Below are positions 1 to 13,700 of a DNA stretch of 64,000 nucleotides, piece by piece. Below the pieces are notes generated by a model. The model saw only the letters and a program-made list of their open reading frames with translations. It had not been told where the DNA came from and made no database searches. The translations under genes were made by a program, and so were the position numbers. Each line of letters begins with the position of its first letter. Position 1 is the stretch's first letter. The DNA is from Rhodamnia argentea (Eukaryota > Streptophyta > Magnoliopsida > Myrtales > Myrtaceae): the NCBI RefSeq assembly GCF_020921035.1, contig NC_063151.1:25550934-25614933 (forward strand), given 5' to 3'.

Positions 1-158
1 TTACAGAAAATTTTGCGAATGAAATGACAAGTCTTGATGAGTGCATGTGGTTGATTGCATGTGTTCTGCAATCCTAAAGTCATCTAATATATCATCCAGT
101 TTCTGTTGTTGTAGAAATCAGTCTGCTATTATAGGGTAGTGATCTTCTTGCTTTGCAG

Positions 159-1257
159 ATTATAGTGCTAGAAGATACGAAGGAGTACATAAGTTATGCA
201 CCTAAGGAAGAGACTAAAGCACAAGATAGGCGCCCATTTGATCTCCTGGTATGAGACAATTTTAGTTGAACCACATCTCGCCTATATATTTTACGACAAC
301 GGTCTCTTATTTGGCTTCTGTGATTTGCTGGTTTTCCTGAAACAGGTAATCTTGAACCCAAAGCTAAAAAAGAAGAGCAATAGGACTGCCCTTTTCTTTG
401 AGGGCTGCCTGAGGTGATAATCATGGTTTGAGAACTGGTGTCTTAAACATAATCTTTTCATTCTTCTGTGATGATCATACATTCTGGAATGAGCTAGAAA
501 TATTTAGGGACCAAGTGATTTTTTGCTTTAGCACACGTCAAGGCAAAAGGAAAGAAAATCCTTTCTCATGGCATGACATTGATAAAAGGATGGCATATAT
601 TGAAATCACTCCTTCAGAAAGTCTCTTTCGATTGCTTGAAGAAAGTGTCTTCTGATGTTTAAGCTCGAATTCCTCTTTTAAGTATTTGAGGAAAACACCT
701 ATGATACCAAGACTTTCTGTGTGAAGGGCACTGTCATTGGCAAAACTACAAGAATTTTACTTAGCATAAGAAATATGAGAGACTTGCGTGGTTTTTCAAT
801 AGGAGAATAAAAGTACTCTTGTGGAAATCTGACTTGTAAAGTCATCTCAAGAAATTGTAATTTCACCAGAACTCCATAGATCTGCAAGATGCTAAAATGC
901 ACGTTGAGATACCAGTTTCATTAATTTCTGAGCTTATTTTTTTAACTTAAAAGAGGAAAACTTTTGCCTTTTTGACTCACATTGTCCGCTGTTCTCCACC
1001 ATACTTTCAGTGTTGATGGATACAGAGGATTGGTGGAAAGAGATCTTGATGTGGAGGTTACGGGATTGGGTCGCGATGGTAAGCCTATCAAGGTTGATGC
1101 TTCGGGTTGGCAAGCTAGGATATTACAGCACGAATGCGATCATTTGGGCGGAACTCTCTATGTGGACAAGATGGTTCCAAGAACATTCAGAATTGTGGAG
1201 AACCTGGACTTACCTCTTGCGGATGGGTGCCCCAGACTAGGTGTACGTGATTCGTGA
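159..1257 (+). CDS. PDF1A: Peptide deformylase 1A, 3' exons (5' part outside window)
   Basis: Removes the N-formyl group from methionine of proteins newly made in mitochondria/chloroplasts. Three exons are readable: 159-248, 346-413 and 1011-1257, joined by gt-ag introns. The AG at 412-413 plus T at 1011 rebuilds the serine of the EGCLS metal-ligand motif, followed by [10 protein letters not shown]. The third exon carries the metal-binding helix [16 protein letters not shown] (HExxH form) and ends LGVRDS-stop. The motif set matches plant PDF1A, not PDF1B, which has a different segment after EGCLS. All catalytic elements in this part are intact. The intron before the last exon is about 600 bp. 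Bases 1-158 are the preceding intron; the transit peptide and first active-site motif lie to the left of the window. High confidence in family; exon ends are hand-derived. Confidence 0.93.
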
Positions 1258-4200
1258 TCATAGCCAAGTAGGAAGTCAGAATTCTGACTACTCAAACTCA
1301 ACCAATTATTTTTTATGGCGATTATCAAGAGCCATGCATGATGCTGGGAAAGATCATTCTCAGATCACAACCACAGAACTTGGATATACTGGTGTCCTGA
1401 GGATGTACAACCATTCTCTGGTGTGTGCCGTCATCATTTGGGCAAGTGGAATGAGTTTTCGTAGAGAGCAATACTTCCTATTCCAGTGCATGAGCACTTG
1501 GTTTGAGTTAGTCAGGTGGTCTTCGAGGAACCATTGATATTTGAGGATTCTGCAAGAGCTAAGAACTTGAAAATTTTCTGCTGGTTTTCGATTTTGATCC
1601 ACCATTAATTGTACTAGTGAAACATTTTCGTGGAGTCTTTTTTTAACTTACATTTCATTTGTGCTGGTATAAATTGTTGCGGTACTTGCAGACTTCCTCA
1701 TGTTTATGAAGGTTCTTTAACTGCTTGTCGTATGCTCAAACATGCACATTTACTGTGAACAAGGACATTGTATTGCACAACTTATTTGTCGTAGAAAGGC
1801 TTCTTTTAGCATCTGGAATGGATGGTCAATTTCCAAGGCAACCTATCTAATGAGATTCCTATCTGGGAAAATGTTACATCTAATAATGCTGGTTTATAAA
1901 TTGATTTACTAAGTGATGCATCAAACTATGATTGATACTTGAATATTGTATTACCCACTTGCTTAAAGGGGTTGCTCATTTGTCTGACTCAGTAAGCCAA
2001 TTTTTTTAAGCCGGTCCTAATAAGCCTAGCATTGCTCGTCCAATCAAATGAGATCAGGGCTTTCTTCTCTGTTTTTGGCTGAAAGATTGGGCATGGATAA
2101 TACCCCATAAATCAGAGAAAAACCTCACTACGGAATATTCTTTTGCCATAGGCTCTGCCACGATATGGCATGGCGTAACAACTGGTGAATGGTACCTGCT
2201 GATTTACCAAACAGAAAGGAACCAGTCCATGTTGAGCCGATCGTGTATCATGCTTTCGATGATCCACAATATGGCAGGTAAAAGATGCACGCCTCGACAA
2301 GATGGCTGGCTGGACCTCGCGCATGGTCTAATATGGCTGCTGAGGACGCATGCACACGGTGACCACACGGCAGACAAGGTATGACATTGACCGGCGTCTT
2401 CGTGGCACGTCTTGCACTTGCGTTCATCATCGAAAAGTCCAAGCCAAGAGAGACCCGTTTTTCAAAACTCGAACGACCTTTCTTTTCGGTTGTTGTTGGA
2501 CTTGCACGCCTTGCACTTGCACTCGCCCCTCTTCACTCATCTTTTATAAAAGGTTCTTTGTTTTTTTCATTTTCCATGTTTGGAGATAAAATTAGGGGAA
2601 CTTAGTGGCAATGGGGGATTGGAAGATGGTGGTGGAGGTTCTCTTATTGGGGTGGTCCATAGATGAGTCGTCCTATATAATACCACCCATCACATTGATT
2701 GATTCATTATGGTTTTGACACTTTAGCGTGGGGTTGGGCCCTAATGGTCCTTCATCTAGGTCCCCTCATTCACCATTGATGATTTTACTTCAGAAAAAGA
2801 GAAGAAGAAAAAGGCAAGCCCCAACAGTCTCTCCCACTTCTCTTCTTCTAAATTTCCCAATTGAAAGGAGGAGAAAATTAGCAACTTTATCAATATGCCG
2901 TTAATTTTCTCCATTTTTCTAGTTAGAGGAAGAGATCGACCTCGACCGAATGTTTGTTTATAACCCAGAAGAAAAAGGAGGAGAAGAATGCGAAAGAGAA
3001 GAGAACTTGAGAGATTGCAATTTTGAAGGAAAAACTTCCTCAAAAGATTGGATAGTGTCTCAGTTTCCTCTGGTTATTGTAGCTTGACCTTCGCTACGCT
3101 CTGGATGAAAGAAAGAAGAATAATCCGGAAAGCACGACAGAGAAAGAGACGGCCTTTGATCATTTTGCTATTTTGACAGTAATTGGTGGGTACTTTTGCT
3201 TGGGATCCGTCGTCCCTACTTCACATGTTTCCCGTGGTACGAGTTGGCTTTTGTGTCTCGAGATCTTTCTAGGACTGTGTAGGCGTCGAGAGGGTTGGGG
3301 TATCACATCAGCTGATTGTCCTGAAACCACCTTACCTCGGAGCTCAAATGTGCAGCAGCTACACGAGCACTAGGAATAGGATGCGTCAGAGAGGAGCTTT
3401 CTTCTTCTCTCCCAGTCCTAACATCAACTTTTAGGCGGCCAGTCCGGCAATCGCCCACTTTGCTCAGAAGAATCTCCAAGGAAGATCTTAAATAGAGTCA
3501 ACAGTTGTATTTCCCTTTTTCATTAAACCGTGCAACGTCTTCTTTCTGAACTACTTCCAAAGAGTCGACACCCATGAATACCAACCAACAGATCGCTTTA
3601 CCTCTACCCCAACGTCAGTTTCATATAGGGCCGCCATCTTACAGGACCAAAAAAGGATGTTGTTGATGCACACATGGGTGATTTTAAGAAATTCCAGTTT
3701 CGAAATCAGAAATTTGTCTACAGGAAGCTCAACCCTCGACCTCCTAATCTAACGTCTCACTCCAACCAGTAGCCACTGGGACCGAGATCTTAATTAGGCG
3801 TTCCATCTATCAACTCATGTTGCTCTCAGTGCATTTCAACGGGCAGAGCGCAAGAGCCTGTTAACCACAAGATGCGATAATCCGGTGTAAAGCACCCTTT
3901 GTTTTTTCTCTCAACCCGTGATCTTTCTGTACCTAATGAAATGAATTAAGCCACAAGAGGCACCCTAAAGCCATGATTTCATAAGCACGCGACTTTTTAG
4001 ACCTAGCTCTGTTCACATGGAGGCAGCGCAGTGTGGACAGAAAGAGAGATGGAGAGAGAAGAAAGAGTTCACACGGAACTTTGACCTTTGTACAAAGATG
4101 AAATTCACATAAATTCGAGACAGATATACAGACACGATCGCATAAGTAAAGGCCATCACATGAACAGAGCTTCTCTAGAATCTAAATCCAACCCCAAAAG

Positions 4201-4481
4201 GAAGAACAGCATATTGAGCTCATAAGAAAGAACAGGGGGTGGACAAAAACACAAAAGAAGCAAAGTACCAAACTTTCCCACTTCTTGTTCCCAAAACTCC
4301 CACAAATCTCAGTTTATTGAGACATAGACCACACTATTTATCAGCTAAATCTTATCTCATATATGACGAAAATCCTATATTTCTATCAATAAAGAAAAGA
4401 GAAAAAAAATTCACCTCCTGAAGCAGATACACCATGACCAGTCACCAGCAGAGAACCGGGCACTACACACGGGGCCCGGTC
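1258..4481. other. Intergenic stretch, no gene recognised
   Basis: The first few hundred bases are probably the 3' UTR of the deformylase gene. The rest is AT-rich with only short open frames on both strands and none that resembles a known family or shows a credible exon structure. Bases about 4200-4481 are likely the 3' UTR of the leftward gene that follows. Confidence 0.5.
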
Positions 4482-4859
4482 CTATCTCGATCTGCGCTTC
4501 CCGGGATTGGTTTTGCGATTCTTGGGTTGCTTCCCGAAGGCGCCGCAAAACCCACATGCAGACACCTTCGGCGACGGCGGCTCGATCGCCTGGGACACCT
4601 TCCCGCTCCGGTACCCTCGCCCCCCGGCGCCGTTGTCGGATCGGCTCCGGTTCAGGGTCTCGATGGGAGGAGGAGCGCTGGCCCTGGCTGGCGTCGACGA
4701 AGGCTTGGTGTTATTGGGATCGTCTCCGAGGGCGGCCTTTTCCTGGGCATCAAGCTCATCTTTCCGCCTCAGCTCCGCTTGTATGAATCGGTCGTCCCAC
4801 ACCAGCCCTGAAGAGCCTTGCCTTCTGAACGAGACTTCAGATCTCTGCAACCCAGCCAT
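4482..4859 (-). CDS. MAPK-substrate protein (MASS / At1g80180-like)
   Basis: Single-exon gene of 125 residues. Known relatives in Arabidopsis (At1g80180, At1g15400) are small plasma-membrane-associated substrates of MAP kinases that influence the stomatal lineage. Seen here: the conserved N-terminus MAGLQRSEVSFRRQGSSGLV followed by WDD, a Pro/Ser-rich middle, an SP phosphosite candidate at residues 96-97, and the terminal CGFCGAFGK block at 102-110 before a basic tail. I chose the ATG at 4859-4857 because it starts the family's conserved MAGLQRS; the preceding in-frame codon is GTG. CT-rich sequence just upstream looks like a 5' UTR typical of plant promoters. Family assignment is firm, while the stomatal role is taken from the relatives. 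Confidence 0.88.
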   Translation of the reverse strand: MAGLQRSEVSFRRQGSSGLVWDDRFIQAELRRKDELDAQEKAALGDDPNNTKPSSTPARASAPPPIETLNRSRSDNGAGGRGYRSGKVSQAIEPPSPKVSACGFCGAFGKQPKNRKTNPGKRRSR

Positions 4860-4864
4860 CACCG

Positions 4865-4905
4865 CTCTCTCTCTCTCTCTCGATCTCTCTCGATCTCTCG
4901 ATGTT
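4865..4905. repeat. CT microsatellite in 5' leader
   Basis: About eight CT dinucleotides followed by interrupted CTCTCGAT units, directly upstream of the start codon of the leftward MAPK-substrate gene. Transcribed as GA repeats in its leader. Confidence 0.8.
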
Positions 4906-7900
4906 TCTATCGATTAACTATCGGCAACTGGCTTAATGCTGTACTGATGCATTTAAGACTTTCCCGTTTGACATTTATAGATAGAGAGAAGGAAGGAAAG
5001 AAGGAAGGAAGGGTAGAAACTAGGGAGAGATGCTGGGAAGAGGAAGAGGTCATAATTTGTCTGCTAGTCAAAATTGAAGTCTTTTTCGAGATTTTTTTTT
5101 TTTTTAGAGATTTAACGCATCGTGAAATTGGATGTTTCATTCTGCACGCCAGCCCTGGAGGAGTCAAGAATCACGACCGCTAAAGAAGACGAAGAAGAAA
5201 AACTCAACAGCATTTTTCGAAAGATTTTAGCATTTGATTACGTTGATACTCAAAATTACTAAGTTTTGGTAAATGACCCTATCGTGTCATTTTGAGTTGC
5301 ACGTGTGTTAAGATCTTCCATCTTGTTGGCACCCAAAATTACCAAGTTTTGGTTGTGTTCGATCGGTGACAACTTTAGTTGATAATGACAATTATCGATT
5401 ATTGATGAAAACCTTTATTAGAGTGAAGCGATTGATATTGATATTTACGTGTAAGTGTTAAGTAGCAGTATTTTTCATAGGTAATTGTTGGGTGATTGTG
5501 TTCATTGCCGCGATTTTAGGATTCTTGTAATTGTGAATAGGATTAGGAAGTATTCTTTTCAATTTCAATAACATTTGTAACCGTCGATCTTAGGTTTTAA
5601 ATAGCCACATTGTACTCTTTGTAGAAAAAGTACTCAACTTTTTTTGCGGATATATCTTTTATTTTTGCCTTTTCGCAATTTAAAAGTCTAGGTACCATTG
5701 CCTCAAATCTTTGTATCTTTAATTTTTTTGTTATTTGGGACTTGCATTGTAACGATTCCGATTTGAAAAAGTGATTCTGATTAAAATTATTTTTTATGTT
5801 TCTGTTCCCTGGATGAGTTTTAGAGAATCATAACGCGTTTTGTAATCGCACAAAAATTTCATTCCTGGGAACGAAACGCGTTTGGTAATTTTGCAAAATT
5901 TTTGTTCCCGAAAATAATTTCTCTTCATAATTTTTGTCATTTAAATCAAATAATTACGTAGTTACTTTGTGAAAATAATTTCTCTTCCCAATTTTTGATT
6001 CTCTTATATAACATATTGCAAATTGCATATAATATTTTTTCGTGCTATTCCATCTAATTGTCTTGTCATAACGAGTCATTTTAAACTTAAAAAAGGATAC
6101 ACCATGTTGGGTTAGTGTGTGATTTCAGATTAGCTCGGGCCCTCGCATGCATATACCAAATCGCAATGAAGGAATATTAAATTAGAGCTTAGTGTGATCG
6201 ATGGCATGTGTTTGTGTACATGTAAATGGAGTCACCACCAGTCTTTCGGGAAAGTAGATCGGGAACCTTATCGAACGGTCGAGAGAAACGGCTCGCTTCT
6301 ATGCAACTAGAGAAATCTAAGATATGGGGACTTGGTTACGTCGGTGTTTCCACCGACACCCTTCGGAACCGAAATTGAGTGTTTTCTAACCGTGTTTCAT
6401 GCAAATTTTTAATTCATTTTTAAACCTATGAGGTAAGCCAATGCTAAGTGTTCACGCATGTTGTTTTGTCCTTTTCCAAATGTTCTGAAACTAGACCAAG
6501 TCTAAAGTACTTAAACCTAAGTGAATCACAGCCAATGAAATCAAATGCGTAATCAATGAATCATGACATCAATAAATTGAATGATAAAACCCTAATGAAG
6601 TCCTCGGCTCTTAGAGAAATGTGGTTCGGGTTTAACTTCAAAGGTGTTTATGATTTTCCTAAAAAAGAATAAAATCTATGAAATTTAGGGAATCTAGGCC
6701 CAAATTTATGAAAATGAGGTCAAGCTAGCCTAATCCAAGCTTCTTCTATTTTTAGAGATTTTCTGAAATTTTTCTGATTTTTTAGAAATTTTTTTTCTAT
6801 TTTTATTTTTTATTATCTTATATATTTTTCTTTGAAAATGAGACCTCATTATGTTTAAGGTCGAGTAAAAAGTGATGAAAGAATTGAAAAGGAAAAGTGA
6901 GACATGTGTGACTTCATTCTGTCTTGTGATTATCAAAAGTGATTCTTTTTCTAGAAACAAATTTTTGTTTTTCTTACTTTTGCTCCAAAATTTTTTCCGA
7001 GAACAGAATCAGAATTATAATCATTTATGTTATCAAACACGATTCTTATCCCTTTTTTGTTTCAAGGAACATAATCAAATAACCAAAATCGTTGCTATGC
7101 AAGCCTTGAGTTTCATATCCAAAATCCGCAAATGACCCTTCACAATCTCCGGCGACAAATGTAGTGTCTTGTCCATGGATGCAATGAAGTGTCGAAAACA
7201 TAATTTTTTTTTTAAAAGAAGATGACGAGCTTCAACTCGAAGTGGTCCTTGTTTTCTTTCGGGCCTTGGCATACACCGAGTAAAATCGACATATGTAAAT
7301 AGTGACTATGCAAACATTGTATGTTGGGAACATGTCACTCGCCCACACTAGGTCACATTTGGATATGACATAGTCATCGGGCAAATGACTCAATGAGCAG
7401 CGTGATCTTTGAACATTTTATTTGTTCAATGTGATCCTTGGACTTGAATTAATCGAACGACAATATTGAATATTTTCATATAGTTTAGAGACTATACTGA
7501 ACACGTACCAAAAGTTCAAGAATCATATAAAATAAATTATGAGCCACATTGCATATTGAGTTAAAGCTTTGAGACCATATTAAGAGATTATTCATGTCAT
7601 TATTCCTTGATTTTTTGAGTTGGGCGTTACGCCAACTCATGCAAAATGGTTCTTTTCTTTCGTTGAGTGACTAGCTTTCGCGTTCGCAGATCATGAGGAG
7701 TTTGGAAGCAGAGAATGTGGAGGAAGCACCTCTTGCATTATCAGCGACGACAACATTAAAACTTCTGGGATGCCGAAACGATTCCCATCGTCCTCCAAGA
7801 ATCATCACGCCCAATAGATTATTGCAATCGCTTCATGAAGGACTGAGAACGAGAACTCGAAGATCGTGATGGAGGAGTCATCGAGCCAGATAGATCATCA

Positions 7901-8962
7901 TAGACCAGTCCATGTCCAACACACCGGATGGCGGCTTCCAAGGTTTGAGGAGCGAGCATCGCGGCAAAGGTTTCCTTGTCTGGCTCCCCGAAACATTCAA
8001 GAAGTTGTGTGCCTTGCCTCCTTTTCCGTGCTTAAGCTCTAATTAAGCGAAGTAGTACGATACAATCTAATCATTGGGTTTGAATTGAATTCCTAAGGCT
8101 AACATGTCTTCCCCGTGACGCCGAGAAAGAAGGAGAAAGACTGGACAACGAGGGTCGTTGGCAAATTTTGAGTAGCTAGCAATCGTCAAATTCCATCCGT
8201 GCTGATCGATTTCGAATGCCGCATTTGAATGACTTGATCAACCGCAAAGAACGACAAAGTAGAAGTCATATGCAATGCCAAGTCAATGAGTTGGCTAATT
8301 TTTTTTTTTTCTCCGGGTACATAAGTCTATGCGAGTTAAACGAAAAACGAAGCAGACAGCATCAGATTGACATTTCATCTTTGTTCTCGGAACATTCAAA
8401 GTTTCCAATTAGGCTGCTCTTCGTCAAACATGGCGACTCGCTCTGCTCCTCTTGCTTTGGCTCTTAAACGACGCTAGACCTAGCTCCATTTCAACAACGC
8501 CTCCCTTGAATAATAAACATTACACCACATGGAATATTCGACTAATCGGATTAAGTTGGTATGCAACTCGATTAGAAAAATCACGGGCTTACCAATCCGA
8601 TTGATTCATGCGCGGAACGTTTAGGTTTTCGTCTTGCGTATGAAATCGACATTTTCGGATGCATATTAGGTATTTAATTCTCGCAGCTCGCTTTCATAGT
8701 GACTTCCGCTAGTGATCTTTAAAGCAATGGCGTCAAGAAGGCGTTCCACTGATTAGAAAGAAGAGCTCGTATAGGCAAACGTTGGGCCGGGGACTCGTGT
8801 ACGAACTTGTCAAAGACCAAGTGCAATCGCACTCCCCTTGCATCGATTATGAAAATACCGATGACTTTTTCAGGAAAGACGCACGGCAAAAGAATAGATT
8901 AAGCTTTCGAAATAATACATATAGAGTTGCAAGGTTTTTCAATTCGGGCGATCTTCCTTGTT
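4906..8962. other. Intergenic AT-rich region
   Basis: No gene recognised. The first few hundred bases upstream of the MAPK-substrate gene are presumably its promoter. A stretch at about 7400-7600 reads like a diverged single copy of the 267-bp unit found at 9024-10091 (shared phrases about 'tttgttcaatgtgatcc', 'aacattttcatat' and 'catattgcat'). Open frames here are short and lack family resemblance. Confidence 0.5.
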
Positions 8963-10165
8963 AGGGAAAATGGCACAAATGATCCATAAATTTTGTCCAA
9001 ATATGCAATATGATCCCCAAATTTTTAATTTGTTCAATGTGGTTCATGAATTTTAGCCCAATGTGCAATATCATTCCCGATCTTTTACATTATTCACCAT
9101 GATCCATAGCCTTTCAAGACGCGTTCAATTTAGTCAATAGATTATATGAAAAAGTTTAATCTAATCCCCGAACTTGGATTATTAAAAGGACAACATTGAA
9201 CATTTTCAAATTGAATATGTACAAAAAGGTTTAGGGATCACATTGAATAAATTAAAATTTTAGAAAATATATTGCACATTAGGGTAAAATTTTAATTTGT
9301 TCAATGTGGGTCATGAATTTTAGCCCAATGTGCAATATCGTTCCCGATCTTTTACATTATTCACCATGATCCATAGCCTTTCAGTATGCATTCAATTTAG
9401 TCAATAGATTATATGAAAAAGTTTAATCTAATCCCCGAACTTGGATTATTAAAAGAACAACATTGAACATTTTCAAATTGAATATGTACAAAAAGGTTTA
9501 GGGATCACATTGAATAAATTAAAATTTTAGAAAATATATTGCACATTAGGGTAAAATTTTAATTTGTTCAATGTGGGTCATGAATTTTAGCCCAATGTGC
9601 AATATCGTTCCCGATCTTTTACATTATTCACCATGATCCATAGCCTTTCAGTATGCATTCAATTTAGTCAATAGATTATATGAAAAAGTTTAATCTAATC
9701 CCCGAACTTGGATTATTAAAAGAACAACATTGAACATTTTCAAATTGAATATGTGCAAAAAGGTTTATGGATCACATTGAATAAATTAAAATTTTAGAAA
9801 ATATATTGCACATTAGGGTAAAATTTTAATTTGTTCAACGTGGTTCATGAATTTTAGCCCAATGTGCAATATCGTTTCCGATCTTTTACATTATTCACCA
9901 TGATCCATAGCCTTTCAGTACGCATTCAATTTAGTCAATAGATTATATGAAAAAGTTTAATCTAATCCCCGAACTTGGATTATTAAAAGGACAACATTGA
10001 ACATTTTCAAATTGAATATGTGCAAAAAGGTTTAGGGATCACATTGAATAAATTAAAATTTTAGGAAATATATTGCACATTAGGGTAAAGTTCAGGCTCC
10101 AGAGACTATGTTGAGCAAATTAAAAAGTTCTATGGACCATATTATATGTTTGTGTCATTTTCCCT
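8963..10165. mobile_element. TIR element containing a tandem array
   Basis: The left end AGGGAAAATGGCACAAA (8963-8979) matches the reverse complement of the right end (10149-10165) at 16 of 17 positions. Between them lie short unique arms and four 267-bp tandem units. No transposase reading frame is present, so it would be non-autonomous. I could not identify a clear target-site duplication, so the exact borders are tentative. Confidence 0.6.
9024..10091. repeat. Four tandem copies of a 267-bp unit
   Basis: The landmark TTTAATTTGT occurs at 9024, 9291, 9558 and 9825, exactly 267 bases apart. Units run 9024-9290, 9291-9557, 9558-9824 and 9825-10091 and differ at only a few positions, so amplification is fairly recent. 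Each unit is AT-rich and non-coding. Unit one differs most from the rest. Confidence 0.93.
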
Positions 10166-10754
10166 TTTTGCTAAACATGCTTATTAGTTATTCGGTGTCC
10201 CGGTAGCTGGACCGGGCTGGTCTTTAGGCCCAGTAGCTTTCCTTAGCTCGGGCCTGGCCCGGGGACGACAGCGCGCTCCATCCTGTGTTTGGTTTCGACT
10301 TTGAATGTTCGGACAAATCAAAAGCGGTCTATTTCGGGGATCTCTGCAAAGTTCACCCGCCAAAAATTGAAAACGCATTTCACCATCTTCACTCGAGCAT
10401 TCCATCGCGTTGTCGGTCGATTCTTTCTCGCCTTTTTCTCGCGCGCGAAGCGGAGATAAGGAGGTGCTTTTGCTGTATTAGCTTTCTCAAAGTACGATCT
10501 TTTCATCTTGAATGATTGTTCTCCCCTAGATCCTGAATCAAGATTGCTTGTTTCGAGAGTGCTTGCGTCTGAGCTCAGATCCGGAAGATTTCCTGGGTAA
10601 ACTGACATTGTACGACTGTTGGGTTCGGCTGGATTTTTCATGTGGACAACATGTTTGATGAAATTACTAATTTTTTTGTTTTTATTTTTGGGGAAGGGTT
10701 CTTATTAGGGGTCGTGAAATAACTGAATTGTGAGCTTCTGGCGGCTAGAACGAG
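10166..10754. promoter_or_regulatory. Upstream region of PSF1
   Basis: About 590 bases between the TIR element and the PSF1 start codon. It is less AT-rich than its surroundings at 10190-10450. It must hold the promoter and 5' UTR; I could not assign a TATA box or transcription start. Open frames on both strands here look like chance. Confidence 0.45.
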
Positions 10755-13700
10755 ATGTACGGGAGAAAGGCAAGCCAGTTGGTGAAAGAGCTCAGTAGCA
10801 GTGAAAAGGGGCAGCTCAAGCCTTTTAATGTGAGTTTCGCATTTCATATTCTTGTACTCTAGCAATTTGCGTTCTGTTGTTTCAGTGTGAATCCCGCGTA
10901 TATGGATTTCAGCTTCCAGATTGCACTATTGGAGTTCTCTGATTCTCGTATGCCTTTCGATGTCTTTTGGAACTTTCACTGGGGGTTCAAATGCTAAAAC
11001 CCACCTTTATTTGAATATTTGTTTATCTTATTGCTTCTGCCTTACATATCGACTCATACCTGGAGCGGGGTATGTTTGCTTGAGAAAGGTACTAAAGTCA
11101 AAATAGGACGAGAATCAGAGCAATAGGGAGGTGTAGTGTTTATTTTTACTATGATTTGTAGCTCAGTCCTGCTGCAATTACACCACTTGTAAATTCTTCA
11201 GACAGATGTAGCTGTTGTTTGATTGATTATTTCGTTCTTGACTTCATGAACATGTTACTATTGTAATCTCTCTGCATGCAAAGGGCATGGCCGCATTGGT
11301 CACTTTCTGTTCATAATTCATGTGTTGAGTTTGGTTCTCTAACATATTGTCAATGTACCATGTAGAATGTAGTTTTTTCTGGGGAGACATGTTAGCAATA
11401 CATGCCTTTGTATTTAAATCTCTAATATATTCATGGTCGATATCTTGTAATTCTAATGTTGCTTTTAAGGGTTTCTTTTTGCCTCTGCATGTTCCAACAC
11501 TTTTAATCATTGTCCTTTTGCCAAACCGTACCTGCATTTTTAATCAAGTCTTACCTTATCTTTTATTAAGGCAAGATTCCATGATTCTCTATTCTACTCA
11601 TCTTACTATCGAATCTGTGTGTTTTGCTAGATCAAATGATTTTCACATGCTAAATATAACCTTACTCTCTCACTATAATCATGCAGGACGACTTATTTAA
11701 TCAAGTAATCAAAGAATGTAGTTCACATCATGTTGGGCTTCAGGCCTTGTTCAGGTAATCCTATTTCCTCTATTTTTCTTTTAAATTTTCGTCATTCTCT
11801 TTATGTGGTCAAGTATCGGCTATTGAGCATATTTTTTTCATATGTTTCCTGCGTCTTTACGGGAGTTAAGTTCTAGCCAGAAGGAATTTCGAGCATATAA
11901 AATCTAGCTGGTATGACTGTCATAAATGCATAGCATCATGTTGTCATCTAGTATAGGCATGCAGCAGAATTTCATGTTTTTACCCTTTTCAACTGAAAAA
12001 TCTACCTTTTGACTATGGTTGTTATAGAATGAGAGGAACTTTTACCAGTGCAAGTGTATTTTACGATGGTAAACTTACTAGATCAGATTGTGATGATCTC
12101 AAGGATTCAAGATTTTCTTATTGTCACCACGAGTTAGGCTCTAGCATCATTTCAAGTTGCTCAACTGCATTATGTAAAACTTTGGTCGTATCAGACTTTG
12201 GATTTACATGAATATGTTGCAATAGGAATATGCAAGAAGAAGGCTTGGATATCCAAACAACCAGAAATGCAGATTTCTATGGAGCACTGATTCATCATCT
12301 TTCTCTGACTCGCAATAAACGCTGCCTAATGGCATACATGTAAAGATAATAGTATTCCCTTTCTTTTCCACTTTTCATTAATTGGTCAATTAATTGTTGT
12401 TGAACTCTTTTACCCTAATGTTATTTTGCTTAATTATTTTGTGACTTTAAGGTACAATAGAGCAGATGTTATACGGAGTTTGAGGTGGAAGTTAGGGCGC
12501 GTGCTTCCCAATGAACTCGTTATGAAGTTGAGCAACTCTGAGAAGGAGTTCTCTAAGGGTTACTCTGCTACTCTGGATGCATATATGAATGAAATGAATC
12601 TGGATTTGACAGTGGTAAGCCCCACTCCTCTCTATCTGAATCTGATCCTCCTGATTTGAGACATCTATTGAAAAAGATGTCAAGTCAGTGTTAACGTTTT
12701 ACTTGAGAAGTTTGGCTTGATGAATACTTCACGTGTTCTTTGGTATGGTGGAAAAAAACAAGGAACGTACTACTGAGCATAGAGGAAAGCGACATCAAAG
12801 CAGGGTTATATCCAAAAATTTGTCGTATCATACGGTCATGGGTGACAACTACAACATTTTTATGCAAACGGATTGAAATATTAATCTTGAGATATGATCT
12901 CTGCATGTTGACTTGTCTAGTTAGTGAAAATTTGACGATGCTTAATTCGCTGGGAAGAGCCAAGGGATATCTTAAGACTCAGTTTCATGTAAAGATAATC
13001 AAAGGAGTCAAAATTCGCTCTTTCTTGTTTTTTAATTCATTGAATTTTGAGAAATGTTGTTTGTGGCTGACAGGGGTTTGCTTAACTAAGCGATCGTGTC
13101 TCTCCTTCCATCTGTTGCATTTTTTTCATTTAACTTTTGTTGTTGGAAAGCAGTCTGATCTTTGCTATTGTGTATTATTGTTAGGGAAAGGTTTCTTGTG
13201 ATGACATATGATAGTGCAATTGACACTTTTAGTTTGTAATTTTTCAGCATTCTTAATTATTTTATATATCTTGCATTTATTTCATGGAGTTAGCAGATGG
13301 TACAGCATGTCTTGCCTTTTCTGTTGTTGACTTCATAACCTTTTATGCTTACCAGCGGAAGATCTTCGTCTGTGTTAATTATGCACTGGTTTGCCTGCTT
13401 TTTGAACTTTCAACCTCATCCCTGTTCCGTGGGCCGTGATCTGGATTTCCCCACTTTCAACTAGAAATTTCCAATTTTGAACTTTTTTGCTGTTGTCCAC
13501 AAGCTTCACTACTTGCAAAGCTTGACATAATACTCAGTGCCTCAGTTGCATCCTTCTAACAGTTAAAAGCCACAGTATGCATACAGTTATCAATGCATTA
13601 TTTCTTTAAGTTACTTGCTTAAGAGTTTAAGATGTCCATCATGTTTATTTATTTAAGGGATGTAAGAACACTGCAATCGCGTCTGAATCTATTGTCAAGC

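Noticed and set aside
9024-10091. CRISPR-like regular repeats
   Set aside because: Units are contiguous 267-bp copies with no spacers, in plant nuclear DNA.
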